From Actinomycetota bacterium (GTDB taxonomy: Bacteria; Actinomycetota; Humimicrobiia; Humimicrobiales; Humimicrobiaceae), in NCBI GenBank assembly GCA_015711775.1, contig JACVJB010000111.1, positions 1-5,010 on the forward strand: DNA of 5,010 nt, read 5' to 3'. The notes under the pieces were generated by a model, which was not told the origin of the DNA, searched no databases, and worked only from the letters and a program-made list of their open reading frames with translations. Positions within the stretch are counted from its first letter, which is position 1; every line of letters begins with the position of its first letter. Of the stretch, positions 1-5,010 are shown in pieces. The position numbers and the translations under genes were made by a program.

Positions 1-189
1 TTCTTGTTTGTCATACTGTTCGTTTGCTTCGTCAATTTGGGTTTCAAGTTGGGCGAGTGTTTGTTTATTGTCTTCAATCTGCGTACTGCCTTCTTGAATT
101 TGTTTTTGAATGGCTTCTAGTCTTCTGCTTTTTTCCTTAACAGTAACGACGTCATTAACTTTAAGCTGATATGATGGGATATCAACACC
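1..189 (-). CDS. Partial frame: ribosomal protein S4-like motif followed by Gln-rich coiled coil
   Basis: On the minus strand, 63 codons read without a stop from base 189 to the left edge; the frame is open back to about 213, where TAA precedes it. It starts GVDIPSYQLKVNDVVTV, then KEKSRRL. This strongly resembles the end of the S4 RNA-binding domain of ribosomal protein S4 (family pattern: V-[DN]-IPSY-x-[VL]-K-x-x-DV-[IV]-x-V-[KR]-EKSR). From about codon 24 on, the peptide is rich in Gln, Glu, Lys and Ala with heptad-like spacing and looks coiled-coil, unlike the usual conserved S4 C-terminus. Gln codons are 7 CAA to 3 CAG, whereas the nitrilase gene in this window uses only CAG. It overlaps the last codons of the MATE frame, so the two cannot both be real there. 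The start would lie beyond the join and is absent. Seen: the open frame and motif. Inferred: that it is a fragment of an S4 or S4-domain gene from another locus or organism. Confidence 0.45.
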
Positions 190-995
190 AAGCCATATTT
201 CATTATTGCCCTGTTAAAAAGCAGTATAATAAAACTGTCAATTGTAGCCATAATAAAAGATGGAGCTCCTATCTTTATTGTTTCCCAGATTATTTTCAAA
301 TCAATTTTAAAATCAGCAATCCTGAACCTGAAAATACTGTTGCCAAACTTGAAATACAGTATTATAAAAATTGCTGTAACAGACTGGCTTATTACTGTTG
401 CAATGGCGGCGCCTTTTACTCCCATGCCAAGCCAGAACACAAAAACCGGGTCCAGAATCATATTAAGTATAGCGCCAATAAGCACGGGATACATGGACGC
501 CCTGGGCTTTCCTTCTGCCCTGATTGCAATCCTGGCAAAGGCATCAAATGAATAAAGCACAAGTCCGCCAAGTATAATTAAAGCATAATCTTTTGCCAGC
601 GGGAGCACTTCGCTTGAGGCACCAAAAAATTTCAGCAGCCTTTCAAGAAAAATATAACATGGCACCATAAACAAAATGCTCAGGAAAATATTAAGAAGAA
701 TTGCATTTGCGCCTGCATTTACTGCAACGTCTTTCTGCCCCGCGCCAAGATTTCTTGAAATTATTGAGCCTGACCCTGCCCCAATCATGAATCCTATTGC
801 CCACATTATTATCATTATGGGAAGCACTATTGTCAGCGCCGCGATTCCAGTGGGACCGACTGCTTTGCCGACAAAAATCGTATCCACCATATTGTAAAGT
901 GCCCCAAAAACAAGCGCTATTATGGGCGGATAAGAGAACTTAAAAAGCAGGGGGCGCAACCTGTCATTTAATATATGTTTTCTTTCTTCTTCCAT
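117..995 (-). CDS. MATE family (DinF/NorM-like) multidrug/Na+ antiporter, truncated with foreign C-terminal tail
   Basis: Polytopic inner-membrane exporter of the MATE family, which expels cationic drugs or metabolites in exchange for Na+ or H+. The N-terminus has the classic layout: a short basic amphipathic head, then the first helix ending ALYNMVDTIFVGKAVG (residues 32-47, with the family Asp at 38). GAGSGSIISRNLGAG follows at 72-86, with further hydrophobic helices to about residue 265. The last family-like stretch is LFNRAIMKYG, ending at residue 268. The final 24 residues have no MATE character and are the wrong-frame reading of the S4-like segment. MATE proteins are normally about 440-460 residues with twelve helices, so the second lobe is largely missing and the product as written should not work. 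The start fits family N-termini, but no clear Shine-Dalgarno sequence precedes it. The gene lies 96 bases downstream of the FTR-rubredoxin gene in the same direction. Family assignment is firm; the substrate cannot be told. Confidence 0.85.
   Translation of the reverse strand: MEEERKHILNDRLRPLLFKFSYPPIIALVFGALYNMVDTIFVGKAVGPTGIAALTIVLPIMIIMWAIGFMIGAGSGSIISRNLGAGQKDVAVNAGANAILLNIFLSILFMVPCYIFLERLLKFFGASSEVLPLAKDYALIILGGLVLYSFDAFARIAIRAEGKPRASMYPVLIGAILNMILDPVFVFWLGMGVKGAAIATVISQSVTAIFIILYFKFGNSIFRFRIADFKIDLKIIWETIKIGAPSFIMATIDSFIILLFNRAIMKYGLVLISHHISLKLMTSLLLRKKAED
184..194. other. Putative chimeric or rearrangement junction
   Basis: On the minus strand, MATE homology stops at the KYG codons (base 192), and S4-like homology in a different frame starts at about bases 189-184. 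Neither gene is preserved across the point: MATE loses its second lobe and the S4-like frame has no start. Codon preference also changes here. The exact breakpoint cannot be fixed within a few bases. No inverted repeat, target duplication or transposase signature is visible, so an assembly chimera is at least as likely as a true rearrangement. Confidence 0.55.
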
Positions 996-1028
996 TTAAT
1001 GTAATGACTTATTACCAGTGATGAAATG

Positions 1029-1034
1029 ATTATA
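1029..1034 (-). promoter_or_regulatory. Possible -10 box for the MATE gene
   Basis: On the minus strand this is a perfect TATAAT, 33 bases before the MATE ATG, which would give a leader of roughly 25 bases. No good TTGACA-like hexamer lies 16-18 bases upstream; the region there is CTTTTT or TTCCTT. In DNA this AT-rich such a match can arise by chance. If real, it would let MATE be transcribed apart from the redox genes upstream. Confidence 0.3.
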
Positions 1035-1091
1035 TTGATGAAGTATTTATTAAAAAGGAAATAAATTTATTTAAATTATTTTAAAAGATAT

Positions 1092-1634
1092 TTAAAAAAA
1101 TCTTTCAAACCTGTCTTTTTTTACCTTGCATACGGGGCATACCTCGGGAGGGTCTTCTCTTGCGCATAAATACCCGCACACCCTGCATCTCCAGACGGGC
1201 AATTTAAGACTTCCAGCGACTGGCATTGCCTGATTACTATTATTGCCTTCAGAACTATTATCTTCAGCAGAAATATCATTTCGGGAGTATCTTCTTTCAG
1301 GAATTGGTTTAAGTGCCTTAAGGCCACTGAATATATCCTTGTCCACATACAGCCCACAGTAACAGGCGCCAAAATCATTAATGTCGGCATCGCGATAATC
1401 GCATGGACAGATAATATCCCTGTCATTTTCAATAGAACCTGAAGATAACCTGCAAGGACAAGACTGGTAGCCATACCTTTCCTGATTTACCATCAGGCCC
1501 TTTACAAGGTCCTTCGAAAAATTTTCATCCGGATTTAAATGATAGCCGCCTGCTTCAGCATCTTTTTTTATTTTTAAATAAAGAACATCGATTTCCTGTT
1601 CTGTAATTTTCTTACTTATATCTTTTTCAGTCAT
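1092..1634 (-). CDS. Ferredoxin:thioredoxin (disulfide) reductase catalytic subunit fused to C-terminal rubredoxin domain
   Basis: Cytoplasmic Fe-S disulfide reductase of 180 residues. Residues about 10-112 form the FTR catalytic domain, with the helical GL-x-x-N-x-x-RYGY lead-in (46-56) and three Cys pairs: CPC at 59-61, CPC at 76-78 and CYC at 91-93. By analogy with plant/cyanobacterial FTR, C59, C76, C78 and C91 would bind the [4Fe-4S] cluster, with C61 and C93 as the redox-active pair. Pair spacings are 14 and 12 residues, unlike the 16 and 8 of the plant type. A low-complexity Ser/Asn/Glu linker (about 117-146) leads to a compact rubredoxin-like domain with CRVC (150-153) and CPVC (166-169), like the short rubredoxin tail of rubrerythrins. 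No variable FTR subunit is adjacent, so rubredoxin may serve as the electron entry or relay; that is inference. The start lies 27 bases after the glutaredoxin stop, with an AAAAGGAAA ribosome site about 13 bases upstream. The two genes are almost certainly co-transcribed. Confidence 0.9.
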   Translation of the reverse strand: MTEKDISKKITEQEIDVLYLKIKKDAEAGGYHLNPDENFSKDLVKGLMVNQERYGYQSCPCRLSSGSIENDRDIICPCDYRDADINDFGACYCGLYVDKDIFSGLKALKPIPERRYSRNDISAEDNSSEGNNSNQAMPVAGSLKLPVWRCRVCGYLCAREDPPEVCPVCKVKKDRFERFF

Positions 1635-1661
1635 AAAAAATAGCTTTCCTTTTCAAGCCGC

Positions 1662-1952
1662 CTATTTATCTTCAAACCTGTTTTTAATTTTTTCCTCATC
1701 AAACCCTACTATACAGTCTTTGCCGTCTATTACCATAGTGGGAAAGCCGCCTCCGGGATTATATTTTTTTATTTCTTTCATCATTTCCTGCTGCTGGCCA
1801 AAGTCAAGCAAATCAACATCTATGCAGTCATATTCAACATTTAAATCAGAAAGCAGCTTTTTTGTCTTTCCGCACCATATACATGTGCTTAATGCGTATA
1901 ATTTGACATCACCCTTATTTTTGCCTTCGACATGTTTTGCTTCAATTGCCAT
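1662..1952 (-). CDS. Glutaredoxin / NrdH-like thiol-disulfide oxidoreductase
   Basis: Small cytoplasmic thioredoxin-fold protein of 96 residues. The first strand (VKLYALST, 16-23) leads into the active site CIWC (24-27), the second strand and turn are VEYDCIDVDLLD (39-50), and the cis-proline loop is GGGFPTMVIDG (67-77, P71), followed by GF at 83-84. This is the glutaredoxin/NrdH pattern with a dithiol site. It is not the usual glutaredoxin CPYC, and the protein has two extra Cys (43 and 80). The likely reductant is the FTR-rubredoxin protein encoded immediately downstream. Possible targets are ribonucleotide reductase, peroxiredoxins or general disulfides; none is shown here. It is the first gene of the redox pair and lies 94 bases after the M23 stop. 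A good Shine-Dalgarno sequence supports this start. Confidence 0.9.
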   Translation of the reverse strand: MAIEAKHVEGKNKGDVKLYALSTCIWCGKTKKLLSDLNVEYDCIDVDLLDFGQQQEMMKEIKKYNPGGGFPTMVIDGKDCIVGFDEEKIKNRFEDK

Positions 1953-1955
1953 ATA

Positions 1956-1962
1956 ATCACCT
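1956..1962 (-). promoter_or_regulatory. Ribosome binding site of the glutaredoxin gene
   Basis: On the minus strand this reads AGGTGAT, a seven-base match to the complement of the 16S rRNA 3' end (AAGGAGGTGATC), ending three bases before the ATG. It is the clearest Shine-Dalgarno sequence in the window and fixes this start. Confidence 0.7.
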
Positions 1963-2046
1963 TCAAATCAAAAGAATATTATTAAATTTAAAGCACAATA
2001 TATTTATATAAAAAGTCATATTATCATATAATAATGAAACTTCAAA
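1963..2046 (-). other. AT-rich spacer between the M23 gene and the glutaredoxin gene
   Basis: This spacer consists almost wholly of A and T runs. It has a TATGAT hexamer at 2023-2028 on the minus strand, but no convincing -35 partner at normal distance. No GC-rich stem followed by a T run is present, so neither a terminator nor a promoter can be called with confidence. The redox genes may be read through from the M23 gene or from a promoter in here. Confidence 0.35.
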
Positions 2047-3246
2047 TCAGAAATAACTGTATGGGTTCTGCTGTGCGCCATTTACTCTGACCTCAAAATG
2101 AAGATGCGGCCCGGTTGAGTAACCCGTAGAACCAACATATCCTATAACCTGTCCCCTTTTAATTTTACTTCCTGCAGATACTGCAAATCCTGAAAGGTGG
2201 GCATAAAAAGTGGCAAAGCCTCCTCCATGATAAACCAGTATTGCATATCCGTATCCTCCCATATATTCAGCCTGCAGAACTTCGCCGTCTGCAGCAGCAA
2301 TTACAGGTGTTCCCGTATCTGACCCTATGTCTATTCCGCCATGAAACGCATTGACTCCGGATATCGGACTATTCCTGTATCCGAAACCGCTTGTAAGAAC
2401 GCCTGTTGTGGGATAAAGCAATTTCCCGGGCGCATTGCCGTGTCTGAGAGCTTCAAGTTTTTTTGTAATCTCATTTTCTTTTGCCGCAAGCTCTTTTTCC
2501 ATTTTTATCAATGCTTCCTTATTTGCCCTGGTTTTACTTAGCAGCATTTTTTTCTCAGTATAAAGATTTTCAACTTCCCTTTTTTTGATTTCAGAATCTT
2601 CCACAAGCTTTTCAATTCGGTCTTTCTGTTGTTTCTGCTCCTCTTTTAATTCCTCTATATTTTCTTTTATTGAAATATTTTTATCCCTGGTTTGCTGCAG
2701 TTCATTAAGGACTTTTACATCCTGCCGGGCAATCATATTCATTAACTTCAGCCGGGAAAATAATTCAATAAAGGTATCTGATTCAAAAAGCAGCTGGATT
2801 AAATCCTGCCCGCTGTTTTTATATATGGAGGCTACCCTGTCATTTAGAATAACTGCTTTTTCTTTAAGACTATTTTCAAGATCCGCAAGTTCTTTTTCTT
2901 TTATTACAAGGTCAATTGTTAACCTGTCAACCTCTGTCTTTGTTTGTGCAAGCTTTGCGTTTAAACTTTCAAGCTCGCTTAGCGAGTTCAGGAGGTTTCC
3001 TTCTACCTGGCTCACCTGGTTAATATACTCTGCTTCCGCTGTTTTTGCCTGTTCAATTTCTTTGCGGGCGTTTTCTTTCTGTTTCTTGACTTTTTCAAGT
3101 TCCTGCTCAAGAGTTTCCGCAAAAATGGTTTTTGAAGGATTTTGGGTAAAAAAAGATAAGGATAAAGCAAGCATAAAAATTACAATGCATACTGAAATTA
3201 TGCACCTTGCTTTTAAACATCCTTGCTGCTTAATTGCTTGCTTCAT
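2047..3246 (-). CDS. Exported coiled-coil M23 family murein endopeptidase (EnvC/NlpD-like architecture)
   Basis: 399-residue cell-wall hydrolase. A basic N-terminus and hydrophobic segment (about 15-33) form a signal peptide, with possible cleavage after IFA at 41-43. No Cys sits in a lipobox, so it is probably not a lipoprotein. Residues about 44-268 are Lys/Glu/Leu-rich coiled coil with a short break near 140-175. The C-terminal M23 (lysostaphin-type) domain begins at about 276 with LLYPTTGVLTSGFGYR. It has HGGID at 302-306 (zinc ligands H302, D306), YAH at 348-350 (catalytic H350) and HLHFE at 381-385 (H381 catalytic, H383 zinc ligand). All key residues are present, so it should cut peptide cross-bridges of peptidoglycan directly, unlike E. 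coli EnvC, whose LytM domain only activates amidases. The architecture suits septal or growth-linked wall remodelling. An in-frame TAA lies 18 bases before the ATG, so the start cannot lie further upstream. No strong Shine-Dalgarno sequence is seen. Confidence 0.92.
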   Translation of the reverse strand: MKQAIKQQGCLKARCIISVCIVIFMLALSLSFFTQNPSKTIFAETLEQELEKVKKQKENARKEIEQAKTAEAEYINQVSQVEGNLLNSLSELESLNAKLAQTKTEVDRLTIDLVIKEKELADLENSLKEKAVILNDRVASIYKNSGQDLIQLLFESDTFIELFSRLKLMNMIARQDVKVLNELQQTRDKNISIKENIEELKEEQKQQKDRIEKLVEDSEIKKREVENLYTEKKMLLSKTRANKEALIKMEKELAAKENEITKKLEALRHGNAPGKLLYPTTGVLTSGFGYRNSPISGVNAFHGGIDIGSDTGTPVIAAADGEVLQAEYMGGYGYAILVYHGGGFATFYAHLSGFAVSAGSKIKRGQVIGYVGSTGYSTGPHLHFEVRVNGAQQNPYSYF

Positions 3247-3413
3247 TTTTTTGCTTCGTTGTTATGCTTTGCTTAAAATTACTGCTGCATTTAGTGCTAA
3301 ATATTTAACTATTTTTTGATTTAATGTATCAATAATTCAGTACATTAATAATTATACACTTAAATAAATAAATAATGCAAAATTTTTAATATTGATTTAA
3401 TATTAAACAGAAA
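3247..3413. other. Divergent AT-rich intergenic region between M23 and amidase genes
   Basis: These 167 bases separate two genes transcribed away from each other, so promoters for both should lie here. The region is nearly all A and T. The M23 side has a fair TTGATA / TTAAAT pair. On the amidase side there is TTGATT at 3316-3321 with TACATT at 3341-3346, a weak pair with 19-base spacing. A near-repeat TTTAATATT occurs at 3385-3393 and 3396-3404 just before the amidase start. No riboswitch-like or GC-stem structure is visible. Confidence 0.5.
3303..3332 (-). promoter_or_regulatory. Putative sigma70-type promoter for the M23 gene
   Basis: On the minus strand, TTGATA (3327-3332, five of six to the -35 consensus) is followed after 18 bases by TTAAAT (3303-3308, four of six to the -10 consensus). 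Transcription would start near 3296, giving a leader of about 50 bases. The match is reasonable, but the AT-rich background makes chance hits common. Confidence 0.35.
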
Positions 3414-4223
3414 ATGAAAAAATTTAAAATTGCCCTGCTCCAGTCAAGGGTTAAAGAAGACAAAGAAGAAAATCTTAAAAACGCCTCAGATATGATATAT
3501 AACGCTGCTATGGGTAATGCTGATATTATAGTGCTTCCTGAAATGTTTAACTGTCCTTACGCTAATTCCTTCTTTGCCGGGTATGCTGAAAAATATCCAG
3601 GAACAACTGCGGAAATACTTTCAGAACTTTCAAAAAAACTGTCCGTATATATTGTGGGCGGATCCATACCTGAAATAGATGATGAAGGCAGAATTTATAA
3701 TACGTCATTAATTTTTAACCGCAACGGCAGCCTGATTGCAAAGCACAGGAAAATACACCTTTTTGATGTCTGTATTGAAAACGGCATCTGCTTCAAAGAG
3801 TCCGATGTGCTGAGCGCCGGAAAAAGAATAACTGTTTTTGAAACTGAATTCTGCAAAGCCGGTGTTGCAATATGCTATGACATAAGGTTTCCTGAACTAA
3901 TACGTAAAATGACACTTGCAGGAGCCGAAATAATAATTGTTCCTGCAGCTTTTAATATGACCACAGGTCCGGCCCACTGGCATGTTACTGCCAGGGCAAG
4001 GGCCATTGATAACCAGGTTTATATTGCCCTTGCATCTCCTGCGAGAAACCATAAATCCCCTTACATTGTTTATGGGCATTCCCTGGTTGTAAATCCATGG
4101 GGAAAAATTATTTCAGAAGCTTCAACAGGCAGACAGATTATTTTTGCTGAGATCGACACCGATTACCTGGAAAAAATAAGGCAGCAGCTTCCCCTGCTTA
4201 TGCACAGAAGAACTGACTATTAG
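3414..4223 (+). CDS. Carbon-nitrogen hydrolase, omega-amidase (NIT2)-like
   Basis: Cytoplasmic nitrilase-superfamily amidase of 269 residues, the usual length for the NIT2/omega-amidase branch. The Glu-Lys-Cys triad is complete: E43 in VLPEMF (40-45), K113 in HRKIHLFD (111-118) and C154 in GVAICYDIRFPE (150-161). The KIHLFDV stretch, AxIIIVPAAF-type strand (171-180) and the HW-x-x-x-xARAIDNQ-like segment (188-201) are typical. Members of this branch hydrolyse alpha-ketoglutaramate or alpha-ketosuccinamate to the keto acid and ammonia, or deaminated glutathione in the related NIT1 type. The substrate here is inferred from family resemblance only. The N-terminus begins directly with the first beta strand, so the start is credible, although no Shine-Dalgarno sequence is visible in the AT-rich leader. 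It is a single plus-strand gene, divergent from M23 and convergent with pyruvate kinase, with only ten bases between the two stop codons. Confidence 0.88.
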   Translation: MKKFKIALLQSRVKEDKEENLKNASDMIYNAAMGNADIIVLPEMFNCPYANSFFAGYAEKYPGTTAEILSELSKKLSVYIVGGSIPEIDDEGRIYNTSLIFNRNGSLIAKHRKIHLFDVCIENGICFKESDVLSAGKRITVFETEFCKAGVAICYDIRFPELIRKMTLAGAEIIIVPAAFNMTTGPAHWHVTARARAIDNQVYIALASPARNHKSPYIVYGHSLVVNPWGKIISEASTGRQIIFAEIDTDYLEKIRQQLPLLMHRRTDY

Positions 4224-4233
4224 CGCATCCTGA

Positions 4234-5010
4234 TTATTCAATTATTTTTACATTTATAAAGTTGGTGCTGCCGGGCTTATTAACCATTACACCTCCGGTT
4301 ACTACAACCATATCGCCCTGCTTTATAAGGTTTTGCTCCCTGCTCGCCCTAACAGCTTCTGCAATCATGCTTTCAATATCAGCCTTAAAACCTGTTTTTA
4401 CCGGAATTACTCCCCAGCTTATCATAAGCTGCCTGATAACCCAATCATGTGGGCTTGCGCCGATAATTATAGTAAGCGGCCTGTTTTTTGATATCTGCCT
4501 TGCCGTACTGCCTGACTGTGTCGCTGTAATTATTGCTTTTGCACCCAGCACATTTGCAATTTCACACGCGGCAAAGCTTATTGACTCTGTAATACTGTTC
4601 TTTTTAAGGGAAAATTTTTTACTAAGAATCTCTCTGTAGTCCAGTATCTCCTCTGTTTTTTTAATTATTTTTGCCATCATCTGCAAAGAAGGCAGCGGAA
4701 ACATTCCTGCTGCCGTTTCTCCTGAAAGCATCAGCGCATCCGAACCGTCATGTATTGCATTTGCAACATCGCTAACTTCAGCCCGGGTTGGCCGGGGATT
4801 TCTTATCATTGAATCAAGCATTTGCGTGGCAGTTATTACAGGTTTTCCGGCAATGTTTGCTTTCTTTATGATCTTTTTCTGGATATTGGGGACATCTTCT
4901 TCTGGCATTTCAATGCCGAGGTCTCCCCTGGCGACCATTATTGCATCAGCGCGCCTCATTATGCTTTCAAATTCCGCAACTGCTTCATGAGTTTCAATTT
5001 TAGCAATGAC
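4234..5010 (-). CDS. pyk: Pyruvate kinase, C-terminal part (runs off the right edge)
   Basis: Glycolytic enzyme that turns phosphoenolpyruvate and ADP into pyruvate and ATP. The frame stays open to the window edge, giving 258 codons; the usual protein is about 470-480 residues, so roughly the first 215 are outside. An ATG at 4957-4959 is internal, not the start. From the edge inward, one sees VIAKIET (catalytic Lys and metal-binding Glu), then MVARGDLGIE with the second metal-binding Asp 26 residues after the Lys, as in E. coli PykF. TATQMLDSM and NPRPTRAEVSDVANAI follow, then DALMLSGETAAG-type substrate-loop residues. The C-terminal domain follows with ATQSGSTAR and VVVTGG near the end. The protein stops soon after this, so there is no extra phosphotransfer-like C-terminal domain as in Bacillus. 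Whether it needs K+ or is allosterically controlled depends on parts not seen. It converges on the amidase gene with ten bases between the stops. Confidence 0.96.
   Translation of the reverse strand, partial: VIAKIETHEAVAEFESIMRRADAIMVARGDLGIEMPEEDVPNIQKKIIKKANIAGKPVITATQMLDSMIRNPRPTRAEVSDVANAIHDGSDALMLSGETAAGMFPLPSLQMMAKIIKKTEEILDYREILSKKFSLKKNSITESISFAACEIANVLGAKAIITATQSGSTARQISKNRPLTIIIGASPHDWVIRQLMISWGVIPVKTGFKADIESMIAEAVRASREQNLIKQGDMVVVTGGVMVNKPGSTNFINVKIIE

Noticed and set aside
171..551. Plus-strand frames opposite the MATE gene (also 340-555 and 676-897)
   Set aside because: They are antisense shadows of the hydrophobic MATE coding sequence with no family resemblance.
1084..1105. 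AAAGAT...ATCTTT inverted repeat at the end of the FTR gene as a terminator
   Set aside because: The stem is only six pairs, mostly A-T, and overlaps the last codons and stop, with no T run after a stable stem.
1121..1474. Second minus-strand frame overlapping the FTR-rubredoxin gene
   Set aside because: It lies in another frame of a gene whose six Cys motif residues and rubredoxin domain are unambiguous; the alternative product has no recognisable pattern.
3186..3205. Lipoprotein signal in the M23 protein (Cys at residues 10, 15 and 20)
   Set aside because: None of the Cys residues is preceded by a lipobox; the residues before them are Gly after Gln, Arg and Val, in the wrong place relative to the hydrophobic segment.
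2585..3319. Long plus-strand open frame of 244 codons opposite the M23 gene
   Set aside because: It is the antisense of the coiled-coil coding region; its Ser/Phe/Cys-rich protein is what the complement of Lys/Glu codons gives. The M23 frame has clear motifs and a signal peptide.
4224..4260. Bidirectional terminator between the convergent amidase and pyruvate kinase genes
   Set aside because: The gap is ten bases and no stable stem with flanking A or T runs could be found around it.
4262..4639. Plus-strand frame opposite pyruvate kinase
   Set aside because: It is the antisense of a region with unmistakable pyruvate kinase motifs.

Overview
The window reads as chromosomal DNA of an AT-rich, probably strictly anaerobic bacterium. 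Codon choice (many ATA, AGA, CAG and TTT), AT-rich intergenic stretches, a ferredoxin/rubredoxin-based thiol-redox pair and a peptidoglycan-cleaving exported enzyme all fit a bacterium. I cannot name a phylum from this sequence. Most starts lack a strong Shine-Dalgarno sequence; the glutaredoxin gene is the clear exception.

Layout from left to right: (1) bases 1 to about 190 do not belong with what follows. On the minus strand they hold an open frame, running off the left edge, that begins with a ribosomal protein S4-like motif and continues into a glutamine-rich coiled coil. (2) At about 184-194 this joins a MATE-family transporter gene (minus strand), which is cut after about 268 of the usual ~450 residues. 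The join looks like a chimera or rearrangement. (3) Upstream of MATE on the same strand are a ferredoxin:thioredoxin/disulfide reductase catalytic subunit fused to a C-terminal rubredoxin domain and, 27 bases before it, a small CxxC glutaredoxin. (4) Next, still on the minus strand, is a secreted coiled-coil M23 murein endopeptidase. (5) A 167-base AT-rich divergent intergenic region separates it from a plus-strand nitrilase-family omega-amidase-like gene. (6) Only ten bases beyond that gene's stop, the convergent C-terminal half of pyruvate kinase (minus strand) runs off the right edge.

How the genes work together: glutaredoxin and FTR-rubredoxin form the one convincing functional pair. Low-potential electrons would enter through the Fe-S/rubredoxin protein and be passed as thiols to the glutaredoxin and then to target disulfides. 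The M23 enzyme, amidase, pyruvate kinase and MATE transporter look like ordinary housekeeping neighbours. I found no RNA genes, CRISPR arrays, insertion sequences or GC-rich terminators, and no gene-free stretch longer than 300 bases. I see no convincing undescribed system. The two things most worth a second look are the join near base 190 and the rubredoxin-fused reductase with its glutaredoxin.
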